Shown one piece after another: positions 18,366-27,752 of a stretch of 64,000 bases of DNA. A program made the translations under genes and the position numbers. The notes under the pieces are model-generated. The model was not told the origin of the DNA, did not search any database, and worked only from the letters and a program-made list of their open reading frames with translations. The DNA is from Sphingobium chlorophenolicum (GTDB taxonomy: Bacteria; Pseudomonadota; Alphaproteobacteria; Sphingomonadales; Sphingomonadaceae). Every line of letters starts with the position of its first letter. Position 1 is the stretch's first letter. The stretch is taken from the NCBI RefSeq assembly GCF_000722875.1, contig NZ_JFHR01000018.1, positions 1 to 64,000 of the forward strand, in the 5' to 3' direction.

Positions 18366-21300
18366 CTAGGCCACGCGTCGCTCGATACGGTTGCCACCAG
18401 CCGACTTTACGATTGAAAAGCCGTTGGGCACAGCTTGCTGGACCATCGGAACGTGGGAAATGAGACCGACCGCCCGGCTGTTGCCAACAATCGCCTGCAG
18501 CACGTTCAGAACTAGGTCGAGCGTGCCGCCATCATTATCGGTATCCAGGCTTCCAAACCCTTCGTCGATGAAGATAGTATCGAGGCGAATCTGGCCGTGG
18601 CTCATCTCGACAATATCGGCCAGACCGAGCGCAAGAGAGAGCGCCGCGATGAACGTTTCACCGCCCGACAAGGTGCTGATCTCTCTTGCGCGCCCGGTCT
18701 CGATATCATGGACGCGGACATCGAGGCCGCGCTTGCTCCGTCCACCCACGGACTCAACATCGCGTTCGAACCGGTAACGTCCCGCCGTCATCGGACCGAG
18801 CCGGAGGTTGGCAGCATTCAGCACATGATCGAACATCGTTCCGATCGCGAACGTCTCTAACGGGGTTTTTAGGGCGTTATCGCCGGCGAAAGCATCAGCC
18901 AGCGAGCGAAGAGGTCCGGTTTCGCGCTCAAGCCTCTCCAAATTGTCGAGTTGCTCCAGCAGCGAGGTGCGCAGATCGACCAACAGCTTGAGAGCCGCGT
19001 CCATCTCCGCAGCGGTGCGGCGCGCAGCGAGGGCATCGCCTCGAGCCATTTCAGCCTGTTGGGCAGTGGCCGTCAGGTCCGGCCGGGAGACGTTTTCGAC
19101 CGCCTTTTGCGCTTCATCGACCCGGGCATCGGCGACGTTGACGTCATCGCGAAACTTCTGAACTTTGCCGATGAGCACGCCGATCTCGGGAATCAGTTTG
19201 ACGCCTTCCCGATATGTGTCGAGCGAGAGACCAACTTCCTCCAGCCGCTTTGCGAGCGCCCCCCTGGCACTTGTCACGGCCGACCGAGCAGAGCCGACGG
19301 CGCGAGCCGCAGCGGTGAGCTGTTCGGCCGCTGTCGCCTTGGCAACGGCCGTGGATTGGCGCTGCTTGTCAGCGGCAGCCACGGCCTCGCGAAGGGATTT
19401 AATCTTTTGATCGACGCTTGAGACCTCAGCATCGAGGACGCTCGCATCACGCAGCAATTCCGGAACCCCAGAGATGGCGTCCTGGTACGATCGCGCGGCA
19501 ACGGCTTGGGCGGTTGTCTTATCCTGCCAATGAGATCGGGCAGCGTTCGAGGCAACGATCGCCTCTTCGGCCTCTCGCTTCGCCTCCACAAGATCGCTTT
19601 CCATCAAGCCTAGGTCGACCGGCTCTCCGAGGGCTGACAATTCATCGGCGACCTCCCGCCCCTCCCTCTCGATGATATCTACGTCCGCCCTTGGCGCTGA
19701 TTGCTCGGCCAGCAGCTTCGTCCGGTCGGACACCAGCGCTTCTGCCGGCGTGATCGCACCCTCAGCGATCGTCGCGTCACGGACGATCCCGTCGTGCTTC
19801 CTTCGCGCCTCGTTGAAGTCCCTCTCGAGGCGCTTCGGATCACCTTCGCCGTGTGCAGGTTGAGGGTGGTCCGCGCTTCCACAAACTGGACAGGGTTCGC
19901 CATTCACCAAATGCATACTTGCCAGCATTTGGGCCTGTGCTCCGATGAAGGCGCGTTCGGCGAGAGCCAGCTGCTCTTGTGATTGCACCACAAGACCGGC
20001 GGTTTGGTCCCGCCTCGCCTTCACCTTACCCAGGTCTTCAATAGCTGCGTCGAGGCGCTGTTTCGCTTGGGTGAACGCCTTCGCCGCCCGAAATTCTTCG
20101 CGCAAAGCACCCAGCTTCGCGTCGAGTTGTGCCCGCTTTAGAGCGTCGCTGCGCGCGACTGCAACGCGCTCGGAAAGATCATTATGGACCGTCTCGAGGC
20201 GAACTCGCGACGCGTCTGCAGTGTCGAAGGCATCCTGGGCGGCCTTACGATCGGCCGACGCAAGGTCGAACTTCGCCTTGAGATCGGCCGCGCCTGTGAG
20301 CGCCTCACGATGGCGCTCCAGCTCGTTGGATCGCTTGATCAGGCCATCGACTCCAGTCGCCGCTGCTTCCGCGGCAACGAAAGCCAGTTCGCTTTCGTCA
20401 TGGTCAGATATCGCCTTAAGCTCGTTACCGCGGGCCTCGGCTTCTGCAGCGGTCGCGTCATCAAAAGATCGTTCCGCTTCGACTACCCGAGCATCCAGAT
20501 CTGTCGCCTTCAGCGCTTTCTGGGCGGTGGTGACCGCCCGCTCGGCTACAGCGACGTCGTCGCGTTGCGTTTCGAGTGCCGCACGCGAAGAGCGAGCGTT
20601 CTCGACAGCCGAAAATCGCGCTTCGAGCGCTTCCGCCTCACTATGAGCCTTATCGGCGGCGGCCGAGATTGTCTCGGCCCCGACCGCAGTCAGGTCGCTT
20701 TCGATTGCCCGATGCCGAGCCGCTTCGATACCAGTGGCCAGTTCGTCGGTACTGGCGAAGCCACTCTCGGTCAGCCGCTGTGCGACGAGGCGATGGCCGT
20801 CCTCAAACTCGCGCTTGGCGGAAATCGCGCCTTCCTTCATTCGCTTGGTGATGTCGCGATAGAGGGAAACGTCGAACAGTTCGCGGAGAATGGCAACGCG
20901 CTCGTCGCTGGTGGCGAGAAGGAATTTCTCAAAACGGCCCTGGGGCAAAAGGACGATCTGCCGAAATTGCTCGACCCCATATCCGAGCAACTCGCGGACT
21001 TGCCGACCGACCTCGCCCACTTTCTTCTCGGCAAGGACGACACCGCAATTATCGGTGGTCACATCGTCGACCGGAACATCGCTCGCATCGAACAGCCAAG
21101 CAGCGTGGCTATCGACAGTCTCGCCATCTCCGCGCTTCTTCGGCCGCGCTTGGTCGGGCTGACGACGCACAAAATATCGTCGATCACCAAGCCCGAACAG
21201 GAAGGAGACCTCGGTCAGGCGGTCAGGGTCGGCATGTTGAGACCGCATCGTGAAGATGGACTGTTCCTTCTTCGCGCCTTCGCCAAAGAGAGCGAAGGTC

Positions 21301-21443
21301 ATGGCGCTGAAGATAGACGACTTTCCCGATCCAGTAGGTCCATAGATTCCGAACAGGCCAGCATCGACGGCATCTCGAAAGTCGATTTCCTCCATACCGG
21401 CATAAGGGCCGAATGCGGACATGATGAGCTTGATGGGTCTCAT
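18366..21443 (-). CDS. sbcC: SbcC-like SMC-family nuclease ATPase subunit
   Basis: 1025 aa. Walker A GPTGSGKSS at 35-43, a Q-loop region LLPQGRFEKF, zinc hook CPVCGSADHP around residue 510 between two long coiled coils, ABC signature LSGGETFIAALSLALGLAD and Walker B DTIFIDEGFGSLD near 940-970. With SbcD it opens hairpins and trims protein-blocked DNA ends. The ATG overlaps the sbcD stop (ATGA), so sbcD and sbcC form one operon. Convergent with dnaE2: the two stops are adjacent and no terminator hairpin is seen. Confidence 0.95.
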   Translation of the reverse strand: MRPIKLIMSAFGPYAGMEEIDFRDAVDAGLFGIYGPTGSGKSSIFSAMTFALFGEGAKKEQSIFTMRSQHADPDRLTEVSFLFGLGDRRYFVRRQPDQARPKKRGDGETVDSHAAWLFDASDVPVDDVTTDNCGVVLAEKKVGEVGRQVRELLGYGVEQFRQIVLLPQGRFEKFLLATSDERVAILRELFDVSLYRDITKRMKEGAISAKREFEDGHRLVAQRLTESGFASTDELATGIEAARHRAIESDLTAVGAETISAAADKAHSEAEALEARFSAVENARSSRAALETQRDDVAVAERAVTTAQKALKATDLDARVVEAERSFDDATAAEAEARGNELKAISDHDESELAFVAAEAAATGVDGLIKRSNELERHREALTGAADLKAKFDLASADRKAAQDAFDTADASRVRLETVHNDLSERVAVARSDALKRAQLDAKLGALREEFRAAKAFTQAKQRLDAAIEDLGKVKARRDQTAGLVVQSQEQLALAERAFIGAQAQMLASMHLVNGEPCPVCGSADHPQPAHGEGDPKRLERDFNEARRKHDGIVRDATIAEGAITPAEALVSDRTKLLAEQSAPRADVDIIEREGREVADELSALGEPVDLGLMESDLVEAKREAEEAIVASNAARSHWQDKTTAQAVAARSYQDAISGVPELLRDASVLDAEVSSVDQKIKSLREAVAAADKQRQSTAVAKATAAEQLTAAARAVGSARSAVTSARGALAKRLEEVGLSLDTYREGVKLIPEIGVLIGKVQKFRDDVNVADARVDEAQKAVENVSRPDLTATAQQAEMARGDALAARRTAAEMDAALKLLVDLRTSLLEQLDNLERLERETGPLRSLADAFAGDNALKTPLETFAIGTMFDHVLNAANLRLGPMTAGRYRFERDVESVGGRSKRGLDVRVHDIETGRAREISTLSGGETFIAALSLALGLADIVEMSHGQIRLDTIFIDEGFGSLDTDNDGGTLDLVLNVLQAIVGNSRAVGLISHVPMVQQAVPNGFSIVKSAGGNRIERRVA

Positions 21444-22585
21444 GCCGCTTCTCCCCCGGCAGCGAGGTCGGCGACCACCTCGTCGACGAGGGCTTTCTCT
21501 GCGTCGGTGATGGGAGCTTCGCGAACGAACCGAACGAAGTTCGCGATCACCTCGCCAGGTTGGTCGAGCGCCGCGCGCCCCTCGGCCAGTTGCCTCTCCT
21601 GCGACCGATCATCTCGTTCGTAGCTGAGCTGAACAGCATTTGGATAGAGCACCCGAAGGCGCTTCATCGGGTCGATCTGAGGATGTTCGTCGGTGAGCAC
21701 CACGCGGATCAGATCGTCCGAGCCTTCCGGGGCTGCAAGGAGTTCGGCGAGCTTGCCTCTGATTGCACGCACACTGCGGATCGGAAAAAGGGGAAGCTCC
21801 GAAAGCGAAACCGAGCCGTCCGCGGCGAGCTCCACGAGCGTCATGGATTTCGCATGTCCCTCCTCGTCGAATCCGAAAGCGAGTGGCGCGCCCGAGTATC
21901 GGATGTGACCTACCCCGACCGCCTGGGGGCGATGAAGGTGGCCCAAGGCGACGTAATGAGCGCCCTCGAAAAGCGAGGCTGGCACCGTTTCTATTCCGCC
22001 GACCGACCGTGTTAACGGACGCTCGCCCTCACTGGTGCTGGCACCTTCGACAAATGCGTGGGCCGCGACGACCCACCGAACGCCTTCTGGCAGGTGACGC
22101 CGGGCACTTGCGATCTGCTCAGCGAGCACGTCCGCCGGGCAATTAATGCCCTCATTCTCGAAACACGCGCGAGCCGAGAACTCATATCCGAACGGCAGCG
22201 CAGAGATGGCGACAACGCCATGTTCGTCGGTGATCAGGAGCGGCCGTTCGTCCCGATCGAGTGGACCTCGAACCAAGGCATGAGCGGTGTTCGCAAGGAC
22301 TCCCATCGCACCGATTTGCGCGGCCGCGTCGTGGTTGCCCGCGATCAGAACGATTGCCAGTTTGCCGTCTGCAGTGACCTTGCGAATGAAATCTGAGAAC
22401 CGGCGGAGCGCAGCCTGGGATGGCGTGAGCCGATCGAAAATATCTCCCGCGATAATCAGGGCGTTCGGCTGATGCTCGACGATGGCCGCCTCGACCTGCG
22501 CGATGATCGCATCATGGTCTTCCTCCAGGCTCACCCCGTGGAACTGACGTCCCAGATGCCAATCACTCGTGTGCAAGATGCGCAT
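21440..22585 (-). CDS. sbcD: SbcD-like metallophosphoesterase, nuclease subunit
   Basis: 381 aa. The five metal-binding motifs appear in order: TSDWHLG (Asp8, His10), GDIFD, AGNHD, AAHAF and GHLHRPQ. ATG 22585 is chosen because the protein starts MRILHTSDWHLG as in SbcD; codons upstream run back into the divergent WYL gene. Forms the SbcCD Mn-dependent nuclease with the overlapping sbcC. Shares a 39-base intergenic with the WYL regulator, so the regulator might touch both. Confidence 0.95.
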   Translation of the reverse strand: MRILHTSDWHLGRQFHGVSLEEDHDAIIAQVEAAIVEHQPNALIIAGDIFDRLTPSQAALRRFSDFIRKVTADGKLAIVLIAGNHDAAAQIGAMGVLANTAHALVRGPLDRDERPLLITDEHGVVAISALPFGYEFSARACFENEGINCPADVLAEQIASARRHLPEGVRWVVAAHAFVEGASTSEGERPLTRSVGGIETVPASLFEGAHYVALGHLHRPQAVGVGHIRYSGAPLAFGFDEEGHAKSMTLVELAADGSVSLSELPLFPIRSVRAIRGKLAELLAAPEGSDDLIRVVLTDEHPQIDPMKRLRVLYPNAVQLSYERDDRSQERQLAEGRAALDQPGEVIANFVRFVREAPITDAEKALVDEVVADLAAGGEAA

Positions 22586-22597
22586 GCCCTGAGTCCG

Positions 22598-22603
22598 TAT
22601 AAT
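22598..22603 (+). promoter_or_regulatory. Candidate -10 box of the WYL operon
   Basis: TATAAT at 22598-22603 inside an AT-rich patch (22596-22612) that stands out in GC-rich surroundings, 22 bases before ATG 22625. No good TTGACA is present 16-18 bases upstream, so the -35 is weak or activator-dependent. The same patch can serve sbcD on the other strand. Confidence 0.4.
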
Positions 22604-22624
22604 TTTTATTCGTGTAGAAACTAG

Positions 22625-23434
22625 ATGGATTCCCCGACTGGAGTCAACTATGCTCCCCTCATGACCGAAGTCGAACCAAAACCCGCGATGCGGGCACGCC
22701 TCCATTATCTTGACCAGTGCTTCGCCTGGTTGGGACAGGCGAATCGGCGCGACCTCATCGCGGCATTCGGCATCTCGAACGCTCAAGCGGCGGTCGACTT
22801 TCGCACATATCTTGAACGGGTCGCGTCGCCGGCTCCGACATATGATCCGGTCAGGAAGATGTATGTGGCCGCTAAAGGCCATGTCGGGCTGAGCGACACA
22901 CCGGCCCCGGCTTCGCTCGAGGCGATCTATGCCAAAGCCCACGGCGATGCCTTCGCCCGATTGCCAGGCCCCGCCCGGCATTGCCCCGAGGAAGTCATGC
23001 GCGAACTCAATCAGGCGATCGAGCAGCGATGCTTCGTGGAGATCGACTATGTTTCGATGACAAGCGGCCGTCGCGATCGCCAATGGATCGCGCCAACGCA
23101 CATTGCGAGCGACGGCGAGCGATTGCATGTCAGGGCTTGGAGCGAGGACAGGAAGGAGTGGCGTGACTTTCTTCCGATCCGGGTGTCGGCCGACAGTAGT
23201 TTCGCGACCCGGCCGATCAAGGAACAGCTCCCTCCCGACATCGACTGGGAGACCATCGTCGAGGTGAGGCTGCGGCCGCGGTCTGATCTATCAGCCGATC
23301 AACGGCGCGCGGTGCAGCGGGAATTTGGGTTCGAAGGCGAGGCACTGACCTTTCAGACCCGGCGCGCACTCGATTTTTACGTCGAGCGACGCTGGGGGCT
23401 CGACCGGCCCGGCGCCCGTCTCGAACGATTTTAG
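22625..23434 (+). CDS. WYL-domain transcriptional regulator of BrxR/CapW type
   Basis: 269 aa. N-terminal winged helix (RARLHYLDQCFAWLGQANRR... followed by ISNAQAAVDFRTYLE), a WYL core (CFVEIDYVSMTSGRRDR, ERLHVRAWSEDRKEWRDFLP) and a C-terminal WCX-like part (VEVRLRPRSDLSADQRRAV, VERRWGLDRPG). That three-domain order is that of BrxR and CapW, repressors that sit upstream of BREX, CBASS and other anti-phage operons. First gene of a tightly packed plus-strand cluster (8 bases to the next gene). Start could also be ATG 22661. Likely represses this cluster. Confidence 0.85.
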   Translation: MDSPTGVNYAPLMTEVEPKPAMRARLHYLDQCFAWLGQANRRDLIAAFGISNAQAAVDFRTYLERVASPAPTYDPVRKMYVAAKGHVGLSDTPAPASLEAIYAKAHGDAFARLPGPARHCPEEVMRELNQAIEQRCFVEIDYVSMTSGRRDRQWIAPTHIASDGERLHVRAWSEDRKEWRDFLPIRVSADSSFATRPIKEQLPPDIDWETIVEVRLRPRSDLSADQRRAVQREFGFEGEALTFQTRRALDFYVERRWGLDRPGARLERF

Positions 23435-23442
23435 GCGCGCCG

Positions 23443-24882
23443 ATGGCTAACGTCACCGTCGCGCCGCGAGAGCACGCCACCCCTGTCGAGGACCCAGCGA
23501 TCCCCGAGGCTCGAAGCCTGCGGACAGGAAAAATCTTGGACGCTAAGCGGTTGATCAGTGCATTTCCGTATGACGCGGCGATACGATTGAGGGAATGCCT
23601 CAAGCTGGCGGCTTTTGCGGGCCAACCTCGACTGGCCTGCCCGGTTTGCGGTGTGACGCTTTTCCTCGCCAGCAGCATGCACAAGAACTTCTACCTCCGG
23701 CACCGGTCGGAAGATGGCTCATGCCCGGCGGTGACGCGCACCGGATTGTCCGAGGCAGATATCCGAGCGATGAAATATCGCGGCGCCCAGGAGAGCGGCG
23801 CACACCTCCGCATCAAGGAATTGTTGGTCCGTAGCCTGGAGGCCGATCCACGCTTTCGAGAAGTTGTGGTCGAAAAGACGTGGCATGCCAGTGAGGGGAC
23901 GAAGGGCCTTCGGCGACCGGACGTCGCCGCCCGCATCGACGAGCTTAGACTGGCCTTCGAAGTGCAATTGAGCACGACGTTCCTAGACGTCGTGCTCGGG
24001 CGCAAGATCTTCTACAAAGAGCAGGGCGCCGCGCTTGTGTGGATCCTGCCCGGTTTCGACCCAAATTATCGTCGCATGACGACCGACGACATCCTGTTCG
24101 GCAATAATTCAAATGTCCTCGTAGTGGACGAGGCGACCGCAGCGGCGTCCGTTTCAGCCGGTCGATTCATGCTTCGGGTCTGGCATCGGCAGCCCAGAAT
24201 AGAGGGCGACCGGGTTGTAGACGATTGGATCGAGCGGCTGGTCGGATGGGACGAATTGGAGATCGACGTCGATCGCCAAACTATTTGCGCGTTGGATTTC
24301 GATGCGGCCGAAGCTGCCTGCTACGCCGAGCTTCGCGAAGCGCGAGAACGTCAGCGCGTAGAAGCGGAGGCCGCTCATCGTGAGGCCATCGCTCGCATCG
24401 AAGACGAGCTAAGGAGTGAAGCATTCGAATGGGCGTTGACCGCGCCGGATAAGATCAACCCGGTCGAGCATGAAAAGCGGTGGAAAGCGCTGAACTATGC
24501 CTTGGTGCCGTTCTGCTACCACCTAGGAGGTCCATCATGCGACATCCTCGTGCCGATGCGCATGGTGTGGGTGATCGAGACAGCCCGCACCGGAGTTCCT
24601 GTCGGGTTTGGCCATCGGGACGTCCTGGAAGTGGCGCATCATCTACTTCACCAGCACCCTGAGCTGATCATCGGATTTGGACATTTGCTGCGCGCCTACG
24701 GCAATTTCCATTTGCTCGAGGAGCTGGACAAAACCGGCAAATGGAAAAGGAAGATAAGGAGCTACCGGTCTCTCATGCGTACTGACCCCCTGTTCAAGCT
24801 CGCCGAGGACGAGGACCGGCTCTTCGGCTTTCTCTCAAACGAACTGTGCAGAAAGCCGCCGACCGAAAAGACAGCCGACTAG
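23443..24882 (+). CDS. CoiA-like nuclease with zinc-binding N-terminus
   Basis: 479 aa. A Cys2-His-Cys region (ACPVCG, C66/C69; then LRHRSEDGSCP, H87 and C94) precedes a CoiA-type PD-(D/E)XK core: ESGAHLRIKELL (E117, H121, K125), RRPDVAAR (D160) and AFEVQLS (E173, Q175). The remaining 280 residues are helical with a charged coiled coil near 290-325. Homologues of the CoiA competence nuclease recur in defence islands. Sits 8 bases after the WYL gene and directly abuts the DUF4238 gene (stop TAG then ATG). Target is unknown: DNA from phage or plasmid is the natural guess. Confidence 0.75.
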   Translation: MANVTVAPREHATPVEDPAIPEARSLRTGKILDAKRLISAFPYDAAIRLRECLKLAAFAGQPRLACPVCGVTLFLASSMHKNFYLRHRSEDGSCPAVTRTGLSEADIRAMKYRGAQESGAHLRIKELLVRSLEADPRFREVVVEKTWHASEGTKGLRRPDVAARIDELRLAFEVQLSTTFLDVVLGRKIFYKEQGAALVWILPGFDPNYRRMTTDDILFGNNSNVLVVDEATAAASVSAGRFMLRVWHRQPRIEGDRVVDDWIERLVGWDELEIDVDRQTICALDFDAAEAACYAELREARERQRVEAEAAHREAIARIEDELRSEAFEWALTAPDKINPVEHEKRWKALNYALVPFCYHLGGPSCDILVPMRMVWVIETARTGVPVGFGHRDVLEVAHHLLHQHPELIIGFGHLLRAYGNFHLLEELDKTGKWKRKIRSYRSLMRTDPLFKLAEDEDRLFGFLSNELCRKPPTEKTAD

Positions 24883-25980
24883 ATGGCCGACAACAAAAAC
24901 CAGCACTTCGTACCGCGGGTCCACCTTCGCCCATTCACGGTGGGGGGCGAGGGGTTGGCGATCAATCTCTTCAACCTCGACCGCATGAAGGCGATCCCCA
25001 ACGCGCCAGTCAGGAACCAGTGCTCCGGGGACTATTTCTATGGGCAGAACCGGCTGCTGGAGAATGCGATCAACTTCATCGAGAACCCCTATGGACCCGT
25101 CATTCGCCACCTGTCGGACAATGGCGCGATAGGCTCCGCTGTGGAGATCGTGCTGAAGCGCTTCATTTATCTCCAGTATCTGCGGACGGAGGCCGCCTCA
25201 TTCAAAGCCAGCGAGATGGTGCTGGCGCTGCACGATGTGCCCGGTTCCGACCTGCCGGTCCCGACCGTCAAAGAAGCAGCGAAGGAGGCGGTCCAGGTGG
25301 CGATGCTCAGTTACAAGGACACGATGCGCATCGTTGACGATCTGACGCTATGCATCGTGCGAAATCGAACTGACTCGCCGTTCGTGACGTCAGACGATCC
25401 GGCGGTATTGACGAACCGCCTGCACATCCAGCGGCCCCGGAAGGGTCGACCGAGCTTTGGGGCGAAAACAGCCGGGGCGATATTCATATTGCCACTGACC
25501 CCAAAGCTCTGCGCTGTCCTTTTTGACGGGGCGGTCTACAGCTCGAGTCACCACGCACATTGGATCGATGCTGATCGATCGGACGACATCCTCGCTCTCA
25601 ATGCTCACCAGATCATGGGCTGTTGGGCCAACCTCTATTTTCGGGATTGGGAGGATCGCGAGCTAATCGCTGCACAGACGGAGACGACCAAGCCACTGCG
25701 CCCAGAGACCCGCCAGACTGCGACGCAGGCTGTCTTGGAAAAGACGAGTGACTGGGGCGAATATTATGCGGTCAGGAAGCTCACGGACATCCGAAACGGC
25801 GAAAAGGTACTCGTGCATGTCGTGTCGAACCATCCGGTCCCGGCAGCATGGCCGTCATTCTTGCGGTTTCGGCCGAACGGACGGGCCTATTCCAACAACA
25901 CCGGCTCTGGCCTGACCCGTCTATGGTGTCTCGAGCAGGGCTTCGTGCGCGGTGAAGGCTATCGCAAAGTGTCGATCTGA
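24883..25980 (+). CDS. DUF4238 family protein
   Basis: 365 aa. Opens with the family signature NQHFVPRVHLRPF (residues 6-18) and contains the second signature SPFVTSDDPAV about halfway, followed by a beta region with FILPLTPKLCAVLF. DUF4238 has no settled biochemical role; members are frequent in genomic and defence islands and on plasmids. ATG directly follows the stop of the CoiA-like gene, indicating co-translation. A second, distant DUF4238 gene lies at 29965-30834 in the opposite orientation. Confidence 0.88.
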   Translation: MADNKNQHFVPRVHLRPFTVGGEGLAINLFNLDRMKAIPNAPVRNQCSGDYFYGQNRLLENAINFIENPYGPVIRHLSDNGAIGSAVEIVLKRFIYLQYLRTEAASFKASEMVLALHDVPGSDLPVPTVKEAAKEAVQVAMLSYKDTMRIVDDLTLCIVRNRTDSPFVTSDDPAVLTNRLHIQRPRKGRPSFGAKTAGAIFILPLTPKLCAVLFDGAVYSSSHHAHWIDADRSDDILALNAHQIMGCWANLYFRDWEDRELIAAQTETTKPLRPETRQTATQAVLEKTSDWGEYYAVRKLTDIRNGEKVLVHVVSNHPVPAAWPSFLRFRPNGRAYSNNTGSGLTRLWCLEQGFVRGEGYRKVSI

Positions 25981-26009
25981 GGCGAGAAGCCTCGCAGGAA
26001 GGACGTTGA

Positions 26010-26924
26010 ATGGGAGCGGTCACGGCATCTTCGGTCTACTACATTAAGCTCGGCCGCAAAGGCGATTGGGAAACCGAGAGCATCCACGACGGTGTCCTCC
26101 GATTTGGCTATCGCGAGGCACCGCATGTCCTTTGCGCGGCGGGAGACTGGGCGGCCGTTCGTGAGGCAATGATGCGCATTCGGGGAGATGCCGGCGCTGC
26201 GACCCGCGACGTGAAGCAGATCCGCGCCTTCTACGAGAGCGACGAGACAGACATCTTCATCACTTTCGTGGGCGGTCTGCTCTATTGGTGCCGGCCGTCC
26301 GGCGAGATCGAAATCCTCGACGACAACAGCCACCGCCGATCGACGCTGGATGGCTGGCACAGCACCACGACAGGCGGCACGCTGCTGACCGCCGACCGCC
26401 TCTCCGGCCATCTTCTCAAGGTGCAGATGTTCAGGGGCACGATCTGCGACGTCGCCGCTGCCGACTATCTGCTGCGTCGGCTTAGCGACGAACTGTCGCC
26501 TGAAGTGGCCGCGGCAGAGGAGGCGGAGAGCGCGCTCATGGTGGCCGTCATTCCGCTGATGCGGCTCCTGACCTGGCAGGATTTTGAGCTGCTCGTCGAC
26601 CTGATCTTCTCGTCGAGCGGCTGGCGCCGGGTCAGCCAACTCGGGCGAACTCAAAAGACTATCGACCTTGAGCTCGTGCTGCCTAGCACCAGCGAGCGAG
26701 CGTTCGTCCAAGTAAAATCCAAGGCAAGCCGTGCTGCGCTGGATGACTATGCGGTGCGTCTGGAGGAAGCCGAGGCCTACGACCGAATGTTTTTCGTTTG
26801 GCACACAGGTGCTATCCCCGAGGATGAGGCCCCGGAGGGCGTGATCATGCTTGGGCCGCAGCGTCTGGCCAGAATGGTGGTCGATGCCGGCCTATCGTCA
26901 TGGCTGCGCGAAAAAGTCACATGA
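26010..26924 (+). CDS. Mrr-like restriction endonuclease with N-terminal reader-like domain
   Basis: 304 aa. C-terminal half carries an Mrr-type PD-(D/E)XK core: WQDFELLVDLIFSSSGW (E193), IDLELVLP (D219) and FVQVKSKAS (Q234, K236). The N-terminal ~150 residues (YYIKLGRKGDWETES, VLRFGYRE, FYESDETDIFITF) form a separate beta-rich domain of the kind that in related enzymes reads modified bases, although no such activity can be proved here. Last gene of the WYL cluster; ATG 26010 is 29 bases after the DUF4238 stop with GGAAGGA nearby. Probable effector that cuts invading or modified DNA. Confidence 0.75.
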   Translation: MGAVTASSVYYIKLGRKGDWETESIHDGVLRFGYREAPHVLCAAGDWAAVREAMMRIRGDAGAATRDVKQIRAFYESDETDIFITFVGGLLYWCRPSGEIEILDDNSHRRSTLDGWHSTTTGGTLLTADRLSGHLLKVQMFRGTICDVAAADYLLRRLSDELSPEVAAAEEAESALMVAVIPLMRLLTWQDFELLVDLIFSSSGWRRVSQLGRTQKTIDLELVLPSTSERAFVQVKSKASRAALDDYAVRLEEAEAYDRMFFVWHTGAIPEDEAPEGVIMLGPQRLARMVVDAGLSSWLREKVT

Positions 26925-26945
26925 CGCCCAGCAATGCCCGGCCGA

Positions 26946-27752
26946 TCAGCGGGATGAGCCTTTGCGCCGTCTGACCTTTTCTGCTGCCAGCTCGATCCAG
27001 ACGGGAGCGTGATCGCTCGTTTTCTCCCATCCGCGTACGTCACGGTCGACTTGAGCGTCGACCAAGCGATCCGCGAGCGCGGGACTTAGCAGAAGGTGAT
27101 CTATCCGAAGGCCGGCGTTGCGCTGGTAGGCGTTTCGGAAATAATCCCAGAAGGTGTAGATGATCTCATCCGGGTGCATCGCCCGAAGAGCGTCAGTCCA
27201 GCCTTGCTCGAGAAGCCTGAAATAGGCGGCCCGGACTTCAGGCGCAAAGAGCGCGTCGTCAAGCCAGCGCTCGGGTTTGTAGACGTCGCGCTCTGTCGGC
27301 ATGACGTTGAAGTCGCCGGCGAGGATCACGGGTAGGCCGGACTTGAACAGCTCGTCGGCATGCCGGATCAGCCGTTCGAACCAGCGGAGCTTATAGTCGA
27401 ATTTGGGACCGGGTCGCGGGTTACCGTTCGGGAGATAGAGGCCGGCGATCAGAATGCCGTTGACGGCTGCCTCGATGTAACGGCTGTGGCTGTCATCAGG
27501 GTCGCCCGGCAGACCGCGTCGGGTTTCGTGAATGTCGCCCACACGACTGAGGATCGCGACGCCGTTCCAGCTTTTCTGGCCGTGCCAGATGGCATCGTAG
27601 CCAAGGTCCCGGATCGCCGCTTCGGGAAAGTTGTCCTGTTGCGCCTTGAGCTCCTGCAGGCAGACGACGTCGGGCTCGGCTTCCGACAGCCAACGTAGGA
27701 GAACGGGCAGGCGTCCGTTGACGCCATTCACATTGTAGGTCGCTATCTTCAC
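26946..27752 (-). CDS. xthA: Exodeoxyribonuclease III (AP endonuclease)
   Basis: 268 aa. Exonuclease III motifs: IATYNVNGVNGR (Asn), VVCLQELKA (catalytic Glu), GLYLPNG, AGDFNVMP (Asp/Asn), LRIDHLLLSP and KTSDHAPVWI (Asp-His). GTG 27752 is chosen because it overlaps the ligD stop (GTGA); a TTG at 27785 would extend into ligD. Base-excision repair of abasic sites and 3' blocks. Its coupling to ligD suggests end-processing before ligation. Confidence 0.93.
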   Translation of the reverse strand: MKIATYNVNGVNGRLPVLLRWLSEAEPDVVCLQELKAQQDNFPEAAIRDLGYDAIWHGQKSWNGVAILSRVGDIHETRRGLPGDPDDSHSRYIEAAVNGILIAGLYLPNGNPRPGPKFDYKLRWFERLIRHADELFKSGLPVILAGDFNVMPTERDVYKPERWLDDALFAPEVRAAYFRLLEQGWTDALRAMHPDEIIYTFWDYFRNAYQRNAGLRIDHLLLSPALADRLVDAQVDRDVRGWEKTSDHAPVWIELAAEKVRRRKGSSR

